Shown: one piece after another, positions 8,705 to 15,967 of the stretch
How the letters are laid out: every line of letters begins with the position of its first letter
Position numbering within the stretch: position 1 is the stretch's first letter
Assembly (NCBI GenBank): GCA_017881645.1
Contig: JADGQQ010000024.1
Location: forward strand, 1 to 16,623
DNA length: 16,623 bases
Direction of reading: 5' to 3'
DNA from: Clostridia bacterium
GTDB lineage: Bacteria > Bacillota > Clostridia > Saccharofermentanales > Saccharofermentanaceae
Notes under the pieces: model-generated
Database searches by the model: none
What the model was told of the DNA's origin: nothing
What the model saw: only the letters and a program-made list of their open reading frames with translations
Made by a program: the position numbers and the translations under genes

Positions 8705-9290
8705 CTTGCATCTCCTCTCCTCTCATGAAAGGGAAAAGTTTCTTTCTTGCACGAAAAATCCGGCTGCGAACCGTGCTTTCCGTTATTTTCAACTGACGGG
8801 CAATTTCTTCGTTGTTCAAATCAAAATAGTAGCGAAGAAGGATGACGTCTTTGTATCGTGCGGGAAGTGCCTGGACAGCGATGAGAAGCGGCGAATCTTC
8901 CTGCATGGAGTCTACGATGGCATTTTCCTGCCGGTCGGGCTGTATCGGTGTTCTGCGTCCGGATTCTGCGCCGCCTGCAGATCTTTTCTCTGTCCAGTCT
9001 TCGTAGGAAACGACTCGGGACAGCCAGGCGGATCGAAGATAATCGCGGCAGACGTTCCGGGCAATGGCGAGAAGCCAGAACCGGACAGGCGTTTCGCCTC
9101 TGAAGGAATCGGCTTTCATGCATACCTTTACAAACACATCCTGAAAAGCGTCCTCAGCTAATGACCGTTTTCCAAGATAAACGTTGCAAACACGCAGAAC
9201 ATCGTCAGCGTACATTGTAAGCAGCTGATCAATATCCAAGGGGGGCTGAGCTTGCAGGTGTTCCGGAACCAGGGGTTTGCCTGTTTGCAT
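8697..9290 (-). CDS. ECF-type RNA polymerase sigma factor
   Basis: This is a 197-residue group 4 (extracytoplasmic function) sigma-70 factor that would direct RNA polymerase to a small stress or envelope regulon. Region 2 covers about residues 23-87 (LAEDAFQDVFVKV for core binding; FRGETPVRFWLLAIARNVCRDYLR for -10 recognition). Region 4 covers about 138-187, with a helix-turn-helix at NNEEIARQLKITESTVRSRI for -35 recognition. There is no region 1 or 3, as expected for ECF factors. The ATG at 9290 was chosen because GAGAGG sits at 9300-9305 with spacing 9; the frame stays open to 9380 but that upstream part has no homology and overlaps the probable promoter. It is divergent from gyrA. Confidence 0.9.
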   Translation of the reverse strand: MQTGKPLVPEHLQAQPPLDIDQLLTMYADDVLRVCNVYLGKRSLAEDAFQDVFVKVCMKADSFRGETPVRFWLLAIARNVCRDYLRSAWLSRVVSYEDWTEKRSAGGAESGRRTPIQPDRQENAIVDSMQEDSPLLIAVQALPARYKDVILLRYYFDLNNEEIARQLKITESTVRSRIFRARKKLFPFMRGEEMQDV

Positions 9291-9314
9291 CTTTTCCAAC
9301 CTCTCTATACATAT

Positions 9315-9340
9315 GACGTTCGAAGCCCGGATTTTGTTGC
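9315..9340 (-). promoter_or_regulatory. Candidate ECF-type promoter for the sigma/beta-propeller operon
   Basis: On the minus strand GCAAC (9336-9340) and CGTC (9315-9318) are separated so that AAC and CGTC are 17 bp apart. This resembles the ECF consensus, a -35 of GGAAC type with an AAC core and a -10 of CGTC. The start point would fall near 9308, just before the SD at 9300-9305. It is consistent with autoregulation, but the motif is short and was found by eye. Confidence 0.45.
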
Positions 9341-9423
9341 ATCTTTTCGAAAGAACAGCATTTCCGGCCCCTATATACATACATGCAAGTTAAATATAGC
9401 AGAAGAATGCGTGTTTGTTCTTT

Positions 9424-9467
9424 TTTTACAGAAGGAAAAAGGCGGAAGGATTTTTCCTTCTGTAAAA
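9424..9467. repeat. Perfect 17-bp inverted repeat in the sigma/gyrA divergent gap
   Basis: Arms 9424-9440 and 9451-9467 are exact reverse complements (core ACAGAAGGAAAAA) around a 10-nt purine-rich spacer (9441-9450). The outer edge is A/T, T-rich on the left and A-rich on the right, and the inner stem is A/T too. Neither strand gives a GC stem followed by a U tract, so it is not a canonical terminator. It could be a cruciform, a protein-binding palindrome or a transcript hairpin. Confidence 0.85.
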
Positions 9468-9508
9468 TCACGCCGAAGATTGAGGAGAATCAATAAATAA
9501 GTATTATT

Positions 9509-9528
9509 CGCGCGCATGCACGCGCGTG
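9509..9528. other. 20-nt perfectly alternating pyrimidine-purine tract (Z-DNA candidate) upstream of gyrA
   Basis: Every step from 9509 to 9528 alternates pyrimidine and purine, made only of CG, CA and TG dinucleotides (CGCGCG flanking CATGCA, then TG), the best Z-DNA-forming composition. It is also nearly palindromic when extended to 9507-9530 (TTC...GAA). It occupies the -35 position of the gyrA promoter. Confidence 0.8.
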
Positions 9529-9535
9529 AAAGGTC

Positions 9536-9544
9536 TGGTATAAT
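9536..9544 (+). promoter_or_regulatory. Extended -10 promoter of gyrA
   Basis: A perfect TATAAT at 9539-9544 is preceded by TG at 9536-9537, one base before the hexamer, making an extended -10. The -35 position with a 17-bp spacer (9516-9521, ATGCAC) is poor, so the extended -10 probably carries the activity. Transcription would begin near 9551, about 36 nt before the ATG. A second possible promoter upstream is TTGAGG (9480-9485), 16 bp, TATTAT (9502-9507). Confidence 0.7.
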
Positions 9545-9586
9545 ATCTTTATATGTTTTTCTTGCCAGCAATAGGAGGAAGAGAGA

Positions 9587-12265
9587 ATGGTTGATTCATC
9601 GGGTCCTTTAGATCGTGTCAGCAATGACGTCAAGGATCTGCGCAAGCAGCAGGAAGCCCAGGTTGATGCGGTTTTTCGCTCAACACAGAACGCAATTATT
9701 CCGGTCGATCTCGAACAGGAAATGAAGAAGTCTTTCATTGATTATGCAATGAGCGTCATTTCAGATCGTGCTCTTCCGGATATCCGTGACGGTCTCAAGC
9801 CCGTTCACAGAAGAATCCTGTATTCCATGTATACACAGGGGTTCACACCCGATAAATCCTACCGCAAATGCGCAACGACCGTCGGTGACGTTTTGGGACG
9901 CTTCCACCCGCATGGCGATGCTTCCGTATATGACGCTCTCGTACGTCTTGCACAGGATTTCTCGATGCGGCATACTCTGGTTGACGGACACGGTAACTTC
10001 GGTTCCATGGATGGCGATCCGCCGGCTGCATACCGATACACGGAAGCCCGACTGGCACGTGTGGCTCTCGAGATGATGAGCGACATTAACAAGAATACCG
10101 TCGACTTCCGCCCGAACTTTGATGAACACGAGATGGAACCGATTTCGCTTCCATCGAGATTCCCGAATCTTCTTGTCAATGGATCGGTCGGCATAGCCGT
10201 CGGTATGGCAACGAGTATCCCGCCTCACAATATGGGAGAAGTCATTGACGGTGTCGTCATGCTTCTTGATAATCCGGATGCGGATATTGAACAGCTGATG
10301 ACCGTAATCAAAGGACCGGACTTCCCGACCGGCGGTTCGATTCTCGGACAGAGGGGCATTCGTGATGCGTATTGCACCGGCCGCGGCCGCATCGTCGTGC
10401 GTGCCCATACGGATATCGAAGCGATGAAGAATAACCGTCAGCGCATCGTCGTTCACGATCTGCCCTATATGGTCAACAAAGCCAGACTTATTGAGCGCAT
10501 TGCCGACCTTGTCAAAGAGAAGAAGATTGACGGCATTTCAGACGTAAGAGATGAATCCGACCGTAACGAAGCCGTGCGTATTGTAATTGAGCTCAAGAAA
10601 GATGCCAATGCCAATGTTGTTCTAAACCAGCTCTACAAGCACTCCTCACTGCAGGAGGCTTTCAATGCCAATATGCTCGCACTTGTCCCTGATGAGCAGG
10701 GAAGACTCGAGCCGAAGACGATTACCCTCATGGACGCGCTCGTTCATTACATTCGATACCAGGAAGATGTCGTCAGCCGCCGTACCCGCTTTGACCTCGA
10801 AAAGGCTGAAGCGCGCAAACATATCGTTGAAGGCCTGCTCAAGGCGATCGACCATATCGATGAAGTTATTGCCATCATCCGGTCTTCAAGAACGGAAGAT
10901 CAGGCCAAACAGCGGTTAAGTGATCGTTTTGAATTTTCCGACAGACAGGCACAGCATATTGTAGATATGCGTCTGGGCCGTCTGACCGGCCTTGAGAGAG
11001 AGAAGCTCGAAGCAGAGTGCAAGGATCTGGAAACCAAGATCGAATATTTCCGCAATGTGCTTGCCAATCCGGCGCTTCTTCATGAAGTCATTAAGTCCGA
11101 AATCATTGCTGTCAAGAATCGTTATGCCGACGGCCGCCGTACGGTGATCGAAGCAGGCGAAGATGACGACATCGATGATGAGTCTCTGATCCGCGAAGAA
11201 GATGTTGTTATTACACTTACACATTTCGGTTACGTCAAGCGTTTGCCGATTGATACCTATAAGAGTCAGCACAGAGGAGGGCGCGGCATTTCCGGACTGG
11301 CTACGCGTGAAGAGGATTTTGTGGAGAACATTATCACAACCTCGACACACGCGGTGCTGTTATGCTTCACGAACCGGGGACGTGTTTTCCGGCTCAAGGG
11401 GTATCAGGTTCCTGAAGCCAGCCGCCAGGCCAAGGGCACGGCGATTGTCAACCTTCTGCAGTTGGACGGCGGCGAGAAAATCCAGACGGTTATTCCGATC
11501 CGGACCTTTGAAGATATCGGATTTCTGATGATGTCGACGCGCAAGGGTATCGTAAAGAAGACGGAACTGATGGATTATTCCAGAATCAATAAGAGCGGAC
11601 TCATTGCCATTAATCTGCGTGATGACGACGAACTTGTCGGAGTCCGCCTGACAGACGGACAGCAGGAGATCGTTCTGGTGACACGCAAAGGTATGTCGAT
11701 CCGTTTCGGCGAAGAAGATGTACGCGATACCGGGAGAAATACCATGGGAGTCCGCGGCATTACTCTGACGAATGACGATGAAGTCATAGGCATGGCGCCC
11801 ATTGTATTCGGAGAGAATTTGCTCGTCGTATCGGAGAAGGGCTTCGGGAAACGTACGGAGATGGAAGAATACCGCACGCAGACGCGCGGCGGCAAAGGGC
11901 TCATCACGTATCGCATCGCAGAGAAGACCGGACCTCTGGTCCGGATCGCACTGGTTGATGACTCCAACGATGTAATTCTTATTAACGATTCCGGCATTGT
12001 TATCCGACTTGCCGCTGCAGAAATTCCGATTCTCTCCCGTGTCACACAGGGTGTTACCCTGATGAGGACAAAGGCAGGGAAAGTCGTGGATATTGCAGTC
12101 GTTGAACACGAAGACGAGACGGAAGAAGATCTGCCGCCGGTGAATACCGATGAAGCCGGGAATACGGATGAATCTATCCCTGCCGAATATCCGCCTGAAG
12201 AGACAGAGCGCGAGGCAGCGGAGATTTATGTTGAAGAAGACGGAAGTGATCCGTCGGCTGACTGA
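9587..12265 (+). CDS. gyrA: DNA gyrase subunit A
   Basis: GyrA is the DNA-breaking and rejoining subunit of gyrase, which introduces negative supercoils. The conserved core begins at IIPVDLEQEMKKSFIDYAMSVI, after about 37 extra N-terminal residues. The catalytic pair R150-Y151 lies in AAYRYTEARLA. The quinolone-resistance region reads HPHGDASVYD (107-116), with Ala112 where E. coli has Ser83, and Asp116 at the Asp87 position. The C-terminal domain contains a GyrA-box variant QHRGGRG, which distinguishes it from ParC, and a later QTRGGKG blade motif. An acidic tail of about 50 residues ends the 892-aa protein. The ATG has AGGAGG at 9573-9578, spacing 8. gyrB is not adjacent in this window, so the gene appears to have its own promoter. 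Confidence 0.95.
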   Translation: MVDSSGPLDRVSNDVKDLRKQQEAQVDAVFRSTQNAIIPVDLEQEMKKSFIDYAMSVISDRALPDIRDGLKPVHRRILYSMYTQGFTPDKSYRKCATTVGDVLGRFHPHGDASVYDALVRLAQDFSMRHTLVDGHGNFGSMDGDPPAAYRYTEARLARVALEMMSDINKNTVDFRPNFDEHEMEPISLPSRFPNLLVNGSVGIAVGMATSIPPHNMGEVIDGVVMLLDNPDADIEQLMTVIKGPDFPTGGSILGQRGIRDAYCTGRGRIVVRAHTDIEAMKNNRQRIVVHDLPYMVNKARLIERIADLVKEKKIDGISDVRDESDRNEAVRIVIELKKDANANVVLNQLYKHSSLQEAFNANMLALVPDEQGRLEPKTITLMDALVHYIRYQEDVVSRRTRFDLEKAEARKHIVEGLLKAIDHIDEVIAIIRSSRTEDQAKQRLSDRFEFSDRQAQHIVDMRLGRLTGLEREKLEAECKDLETKIEYFRNVLANPALLHEVIKSEIIAVKNRYADGRRTVIEAGEDDDIDDESLIREEDVVITLTHFGYVKRLPIDTYKSQHRGGRGISGLATREEDFVENIITTSTHAVLLCFTNRGRVFRLKGYQVPEASRQAKGTAIVNLLQLDGGEKIQTVIPIRTFEDIGFLMMSTRKGIVKKTELMDYSRINKSGLIAINLRDDDELVGVRLTDGQQEIVLVTRKGMSIRFGEEDVRDTGRNTMGVRGITLTNDDEVIGMAPIVFGENLLVVSEKGFGKRTEMEEYRTQTRGGKGLITYRIAEKTGPLVRIALVDDSNDVILINDSGIVIRLAAAEIPILSRVTQGVTLMRTKAGKVVDIAVVEHEDETEEDLPPVNTDEAGNTDESIPAEYPPEETEREAAEIYVEEDGSDPSAD

Positions 12266-12276
12266 GAATTCGGATG

Positions 12277-12313
12277 CCGTGCCGCGGTGAGCTTTCCGCG
12301 GCACGGTGTTTCA
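12277..12313 (+). terminator. GC-rich hairpin after gyrA
   Basis: Arms 12277-12287 (CCGTGCCGCGG) and 12296-12306 form a perfect 11-bp stem with an 8-nt loop, 11 bp after the gyrA stop. The following TGTTTC is a weak U tract, so termination may be partial and allow read-through into the carboxypeptidase gene, for which no clear promoter was seen. Confidence 0.6.
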
Positions 12314-12335
12314 ATGCATTTTAAAGGAGTCCATC

Positions 12336-13739
12336 ATGAAAGCACCCCATAAGCATTTTTCTTTTTTCAGACCCGTGCGTTTGCGCCGTTTTCTCGCAAT
12401 TGCAGTCATGGCATTGATTCTTTCACTCTCTATTGGCATTCCTCTTTCTGCTGATGTGGGTCAGCAGCCGATCCAACTTCCTGATTTGGCCGATGTTCAG
12501 TGCTCTTCTTTTGTTGTATTTGATCGAAATACGAAGCAAATACTCGTGTCACAGGATCCCGACAAAGAAATATATCCCGCGAGCATGACGAAGATCATGA
12601 CGGCGATTCTCGCCCTTGAGTATTTAGATACAAACCAAATAGTAACGGTAAGCCAGACAGCGATCGATGCAACAACTCCGAACTCGACACTCATGGGATT
12701 GAAGGTCGGGGAAGAAATATCTGTTAGTGAATTGCTGTACGGTTTGCTGCTCCCTTCCGGGAATGATGCAGCCAATGTACTGGCTGAAGCAGTCGTAGCC
12801 GTAACCGGACCGGTAAATGCTCCGACAACGCTGTCGCCCGTGCTGCCGCCAACGACAACTGCAGGCGGATCTCAGACGGGAGAAACGACAGCCGTAAGTC
12901 AGCCGACACTGTTGGATCTTTTTGCGAATGTTATGAATCAAAAAGCCGCGGAACTTGGGCTGACACATACGCATTTTATGAATGCAAACGGTCTGCACGA
13001 CGCCAATCACTATACAACGGCAAGTGAACTGGCGAAGATCTTCGACTGTGCTCTTGGTTATGCGGAATTCAGGACGGTCATATCTTCTCCAACCCACGTT
13101 TTCAAAGCGACGAACCTGCATGATTTTGACGCCTGGAGCATCGCAAAGAACACAAACCAATTGCTGGCGGATCCCTGGATTCTGGGGGCGGATACGAAAG
13201 TCGCCGAGGTTGTCGGCGGAAAGACGGGCACGACAATCAACGCAGGAACGGGAATGACCCTCTTGACGATTGACAAAAATGGTGACGAGCTCATTACGGT
13301 CGTTTGCGGTATACCCTATGAGGATGCCAATCATCTGACCTCAGACATGGCGACCATTGTAAACGCCGGAGCCGAGGCATGTTTTTCCAATGATCCGGTC
13401 ATTCGAGTAACCGGTAATGTAATGGATAACAAACCTGAAAACGTAGCTGAAGGATTTTTAGCTGCTGTCCCGACCTCGGTGGTAACCCCTGTTCTGACGC
13501 AGACACCGACACCGACGTCTTCCGATGAAACAACATCCCCTGCAACGGATGCAGCCGGTTCAACTTCGGATCATCCGAAAAGTACGGATAAAACCGGAAT
13601 TATCGGATTTGTTACGTCACATCCGCTGATCAGTATTGCCCTGGGGCTTTTCGTAATTATTGTTCTGTTTCTTGTCATTACCTATGTGGCTGTGAACCGC
13701 AAGAGAAAACACAGACGGAACGGGATTCGGCGCATTTAG
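12336..13739 (+). CDS. D-alanyl-D-alanine carboxypeptidase (S11 family, low-molecular-weight PBP)
   Basis: This is a 467-residue enzyme of the cell-wall side that removes the terminal D-Ala from peptidoglycan stem peptides. A signal peptide is clear (basic start MKAPHKHFSFFRPVRLRR, then a hydrophobic core, cleavage probably after LSAD or nearby). The three active-site motifs are present: S83-M-T-K86, S141-G-N143 and K296-T-G298. A Thr/Pro-rich insert of about 35 residues lies soon after SGN. There is no recognisable PBP5 C-terminal domain; a Thr/Ser/Pro-rich spacer leads to a C-terminal membrane helix (about 431-453) and a basic tail, replacing the usual amphipathic anchor. The ATG has AAAGGAG at 12323-12329; a GTG at 12306 in frame is less likely. 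galK follows by 18 bp. Confidence 0.9.
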   Translation: MKAPHKHFSFFRPVRLRRFLAIAVMALILSLSIGIPLSADVGQQPIQLPDLADVQCSSFVVFDRNTKQILVSQDPDKEIYPASMTKIMTAILALEYLDTNQIVTVSQTAIDATTPNSTLMGLKVGEEISVSELLYGLLLPSGNDAANVLAEAVVAVTGPVNAPTTLSPVLPPTTTAGGSQTGETTAVSQPTLLDLFANVMNQKAAELGLTHTHFMNANGLHDANHYTTASELAKIFDCALGYAEFRTVISSPTHVFKATNLHDFDAWSIAKNTNQLLADPWILGADTKVAEVVGGKTGTTINAGTGMTLLTIDKNGDELITVVCGIPYEDANHLTSDMATIVNAGAEACFSNDPVIRVTGNVMDNKPENVAEGFLAAVPTSVVTPVLTQTPTPTSSDETTSPATDAAGSTSDHPKSTDKTGIIGFVTSHPLISIALGLFVIIVLFLVITYVAVNRKRKHRRNGIRRI

Positions 13740-13757
13740 TGCGAGTGGTGATTTTTC

Positions 13758-14933
13758 ATGGAGATAGATCAAGTCAGACGTAAATTTGCCGGGATGTATG
13801 GACCGGGCGAAGCGCGGGCTTTTATCGGGCCTGCGCGGATCAACCTGATCGGTGAACATACAGATCATCAGGGCGGGTATGTGTTCCCGTGTGCAATCGG
13901 TCTGCGATCTCTTTGCATGGTACGGCCGAGAACGGACGGTAAAATACGCCTTGCGGCAACGGATCTTCCCGGGATTGTGGAAGCGGATATTTCGGATTTG
14001 TCCTGTTACGGACGCATTCCGTGGGGCAGTTATCAGCTCGGCGTCATGCATGTAATGCAGAAACGGGGATACACGTTGTCCGGCATGGACTTGCTCTATG
14101 ACGAAACAGTTCCGTATGGAAGCGGGCTTTCCTCATCGGCAGCTATTGAAGTAGCTACCGCCTTTGCGGTCGCAGCACTTCATAATGACAGGACCGGCAC
14201 CCCCATAGACCCTGTGGAATTGGCGCTGATTGCACAGACAGCTGAAAACGATTACGTTGGAATGAATTGCGGAATCATGGATCAGTTCGCTTCCGCCATG
14301 GGAAAGAAAGATCACGCGATTCTCCTGCGCTGCCATGATTTGAAGTATGAATACGTTCCCGTGCGACTGAAAGAAAATGGCTATACCCTGCTGATCTGCA
14401 ATACAAAAAAACCGAGGTCTCTTATTACGAGTGCATATAATCAACGAAGGAGCGAATGCGAAGAAGCTTTCTCATGTGTGAAGAAGGCTGCAGGCATTCG
14501 TTTCTTGGCGGAAATGACTCCGGATCAGTTCGAAGAGTACAAGCGTTTAATCATCGATCCGACAGCACGACGGCGCGCTCGGCATGTTATATATGAGAAC
14601 GCACGTACGATCGAAGCCTGCGAGAAACTGAGAAGATCAGATGTACAAGGGTTTGGTGAACTTGTCACTGCATCGCATGTATCCCTCCGGGATCTTTTCG
14701 AAGTGACCGGCCCCGAACTGGACGCCATGTTTGAGGCATCCATTCGTCAGGACGGGGTCATAGGAACACGAATGACCGGAGCTGGATTCGGAGGATGTTC
14801 CATAGCCATCGTAAAAGACGCAAATGTTCCGGCATTTATCGAAAATGTTGGAAAAGAATACTCGCAGAAGACCGGACTACATCCGGGATTTTATGTTGCG
14901 GAGATCGAAGACGGTGCCCGGGAAATTAAGTAA
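13758..14933 (+). CDS. galK: Galactokinase
   Basis: Galactokinase phosphorylates alpha-D-galactose to galactose-1-phosphate with ATP, the first committed step of the Leloir pathway. GHMP-kinase motifs are all visible: the galactokinase signature ARINLIGEHTDHQGG (R27, E33, H34, D36 in the expected sugar-binding and catalytic places), GSGLSSSAA (121-129) for ATP, the catalytic Asp175 in CGIMDQ, YNQRRSECEEA, and MTGAGFGGC near the end. The usual Tyr after the signature Asp is His37 here. Length (391 aa) is normal. The SD is weak (GAGTGGTG, about 13743-13750). No galT, galE or sugar transporter is in the window, so the gene seems detached from its pathway and may be read from the carboxypeptidase transcript. 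Confidence 0.93.
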   Translation: MEIDQVRRKFAGMYGPGEARAFIGPARINLIGEHTDHQGGYVFPCAIGLRSLCMVRPRTDGKIRLAATDLPGIVEADISDLSCYGRIPWGSYQLGVMHVMQKRGYTLSGMDLLYDETVPYGSGLSSSAAIEVATAFAVAALHNDRTGTPIDPVELALIAQTAENDYVGMNCGIMDQFASAMGKKDHAILLRCHDLKYEYVPVRLKENGYTLLICNTKKPRSLITSAYNQRRSECEEAFSCVKKAAGIRFLAEMTPDQFEEYKRLIIDPTARRRARHVIYENARTIEACEKLRRSDVQGFGELVTASHVSLRDLFEVTGPELDAMFEASIRQDGVIGTRMTGAGFGGCSIAIVKDANVPAFIENVGKEYSQKTGLHPGFYVAEIEDGAREIK

Positions 14934-14957
14934 GCAGTTATGATAAGACAGACAATA

Positions 14958-14989
14958 AAAAAGGAAGTCTCCGGGGAGACTTCCTTTTT
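14958..14989. terminator. Bidirectional intrinsic terminator between galK and ldh
   Basis: A perfect inverted repeat with arms AAAAAGGAAGTCTC (14958-14971) and its complement (14976-14989) and a 4-nt loop. The plus-strand stem ends in TTTTT and the minus-strand stem also ends in a T run, so it can stop transcription of both convergent genes. Confidence 0.92.
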
Positions 14990-15013
14990 AGCTGTAAAAA
15001 CAAAGGAAGAATC

Positions 15014-15967
15014 TTACAGATCCTTAACCTCGTCAAGAATCAAACGGACCTGCTCGGCAGAATACTGGAGGAAACGAAGTTCCTGCGGATCCAGTTCGAG
15101 TTCAAGAACGCGCTCAACACCGTTTGTTCCGATAATACAGGGAACATTGGTTACGATATCAGAGATTCCATACTGACCTGTAAGAAGACTTCCGACTGTG
15201 CGGATTGTGTTTTCACCCTTCAGCAGGGACTTCGCGATCGTTGATACTGAAACGGCAATTCCATTAAAGGTAGCGCCCTTGAGTTTAATAACTTCAGCAC
15301 CGGAAAAACGTACCTTCTCAGCAATTTCAACGCGATCAGCCTGTGTGAAGGAAATGCCGGTTGTTTTTGAATAATCATCAATTGAAAGACCGGCGATATT
15401 TGTAGCGCTCCATGCGGGCAACTGTGTGTCGCCATGTTCTCCGATGATATATCCATGTACATTGCGGACATCAACGTCAAGCTTCTGCGAGAGAAGCGTG
15501 CGGAAACGTGCGCTGTCAAGGACGGTTCCGGAACCCAGAACGCGATTGCTGGGAAGTCCGGACCATTTGCCCACCATATAGGTAAGAATGTCGCACGGAT
15601 TCGAGACAACGAGAATGTTGCCGCCCGTATAGTGTTCCATTACGTTGGCAGTAATCTGTTTGCCAAGCAAGACGTTCTTCTTTGCAAGATCCAAGCGTGT
15701 TTCGCCGGGCTTGCGCGGAATTCCAGCTGTCAGGATGATCAGGTCGCAATCTTTCACGTCGGAATAATCTCCGGCATAAAGATCCATCTGACCCAAAAAA
15801 GGAAGTCCGTGACTGATATCGAGTGCTTCGCCCTGTGCTTTATCATGATTAACATCGATGAGCACAAGTTCTGTACACAGCTGCTGAATGGCCATTGAAA
15901 ATGCGATTGAAGATCCGACTGCACCTGCGCCGATGATTGCTACTTTTGAACCCTTCTTTTTATCCAT
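15014..15967 (-). CDS. ldh: L-lactate dehydrogenase (malate dehydrogenase-like specificity residue)
   Basis: This NAD-dependent 2-hydroxyacid dehydrogenase reduces pyruvate to L-lactate, recycling NADH in fermentation. The Rossmann motif GAGAVGSS (13-20), NAD-binding Asp38, R91 in the mobile loop KPGETR, the DSARFR segment and the catalytic His in IGEHGDTQLPAWS are present. LDH-like features are GETRLDL, GEHGDTQLPAWS and KGATF. However, the residue that sets substrate choice (Gln102 in standard LDH numbering) is Arg85 here (IPRKPGETR), as in malate dehydrogenases, so malate/oxaloacetate activity is possible. The ATG at 15967 is chosen because AGGTGG lies at 15972-15977; the upstream in-frame codon at 15985 is a TTG. 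Length is 317 aa, normal. Confidence 0.87.
   Translation of the reverse strand: MDKKKGSKVAIIGAGAVGSSIAFSMAIQQLCTELVLIDVNHDKAQGEALDISHGLPFLGQMDLYAGDYSDVKDCDLIILTAGIPRKPGETRLDLAKKNVLLGKQITANVMEHYTGGNILVVSNPCDILTYMVGKWSGLPSNRVLGSGTVLDSARFRTLLSQKLDVDVRNVHGYIIGEHGDTQLPAWSATNIAGLSIDDYSKTTGISFTQADRVEIAEKVRFSGAEVIKLKGATFNGIAVSVSTIAKSLLKGENTIRTVGSLLTGQYGISDIVTNVPCIIGTNGVERVLELELDPQELRFLQYSAEQVRLILDEVKDL

Noticed and set aside
9291..9380. N-terminal extension of the sigma factor to an upstream start at 9380
   Set aside because: The added residues do not resemble sigma factors, the ATG at 9290 has a good SD, and the extension would cover the likely promoter.
9424..9467. Reading the 17-bp inverted repeat as an intrinsic terminator
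   Set aside because: The stem is A/T at both ends, no U tract follows on either strand, and the neighbouring genes point away from it.
12306..12335. GTG start at 12306 for the carboxypeptidase
   Set aside because: It adds ten residues before a standard signal peptide, overlaps the hairpin end, and the ATG at 12336 has AAAGGAG at proper spacing.
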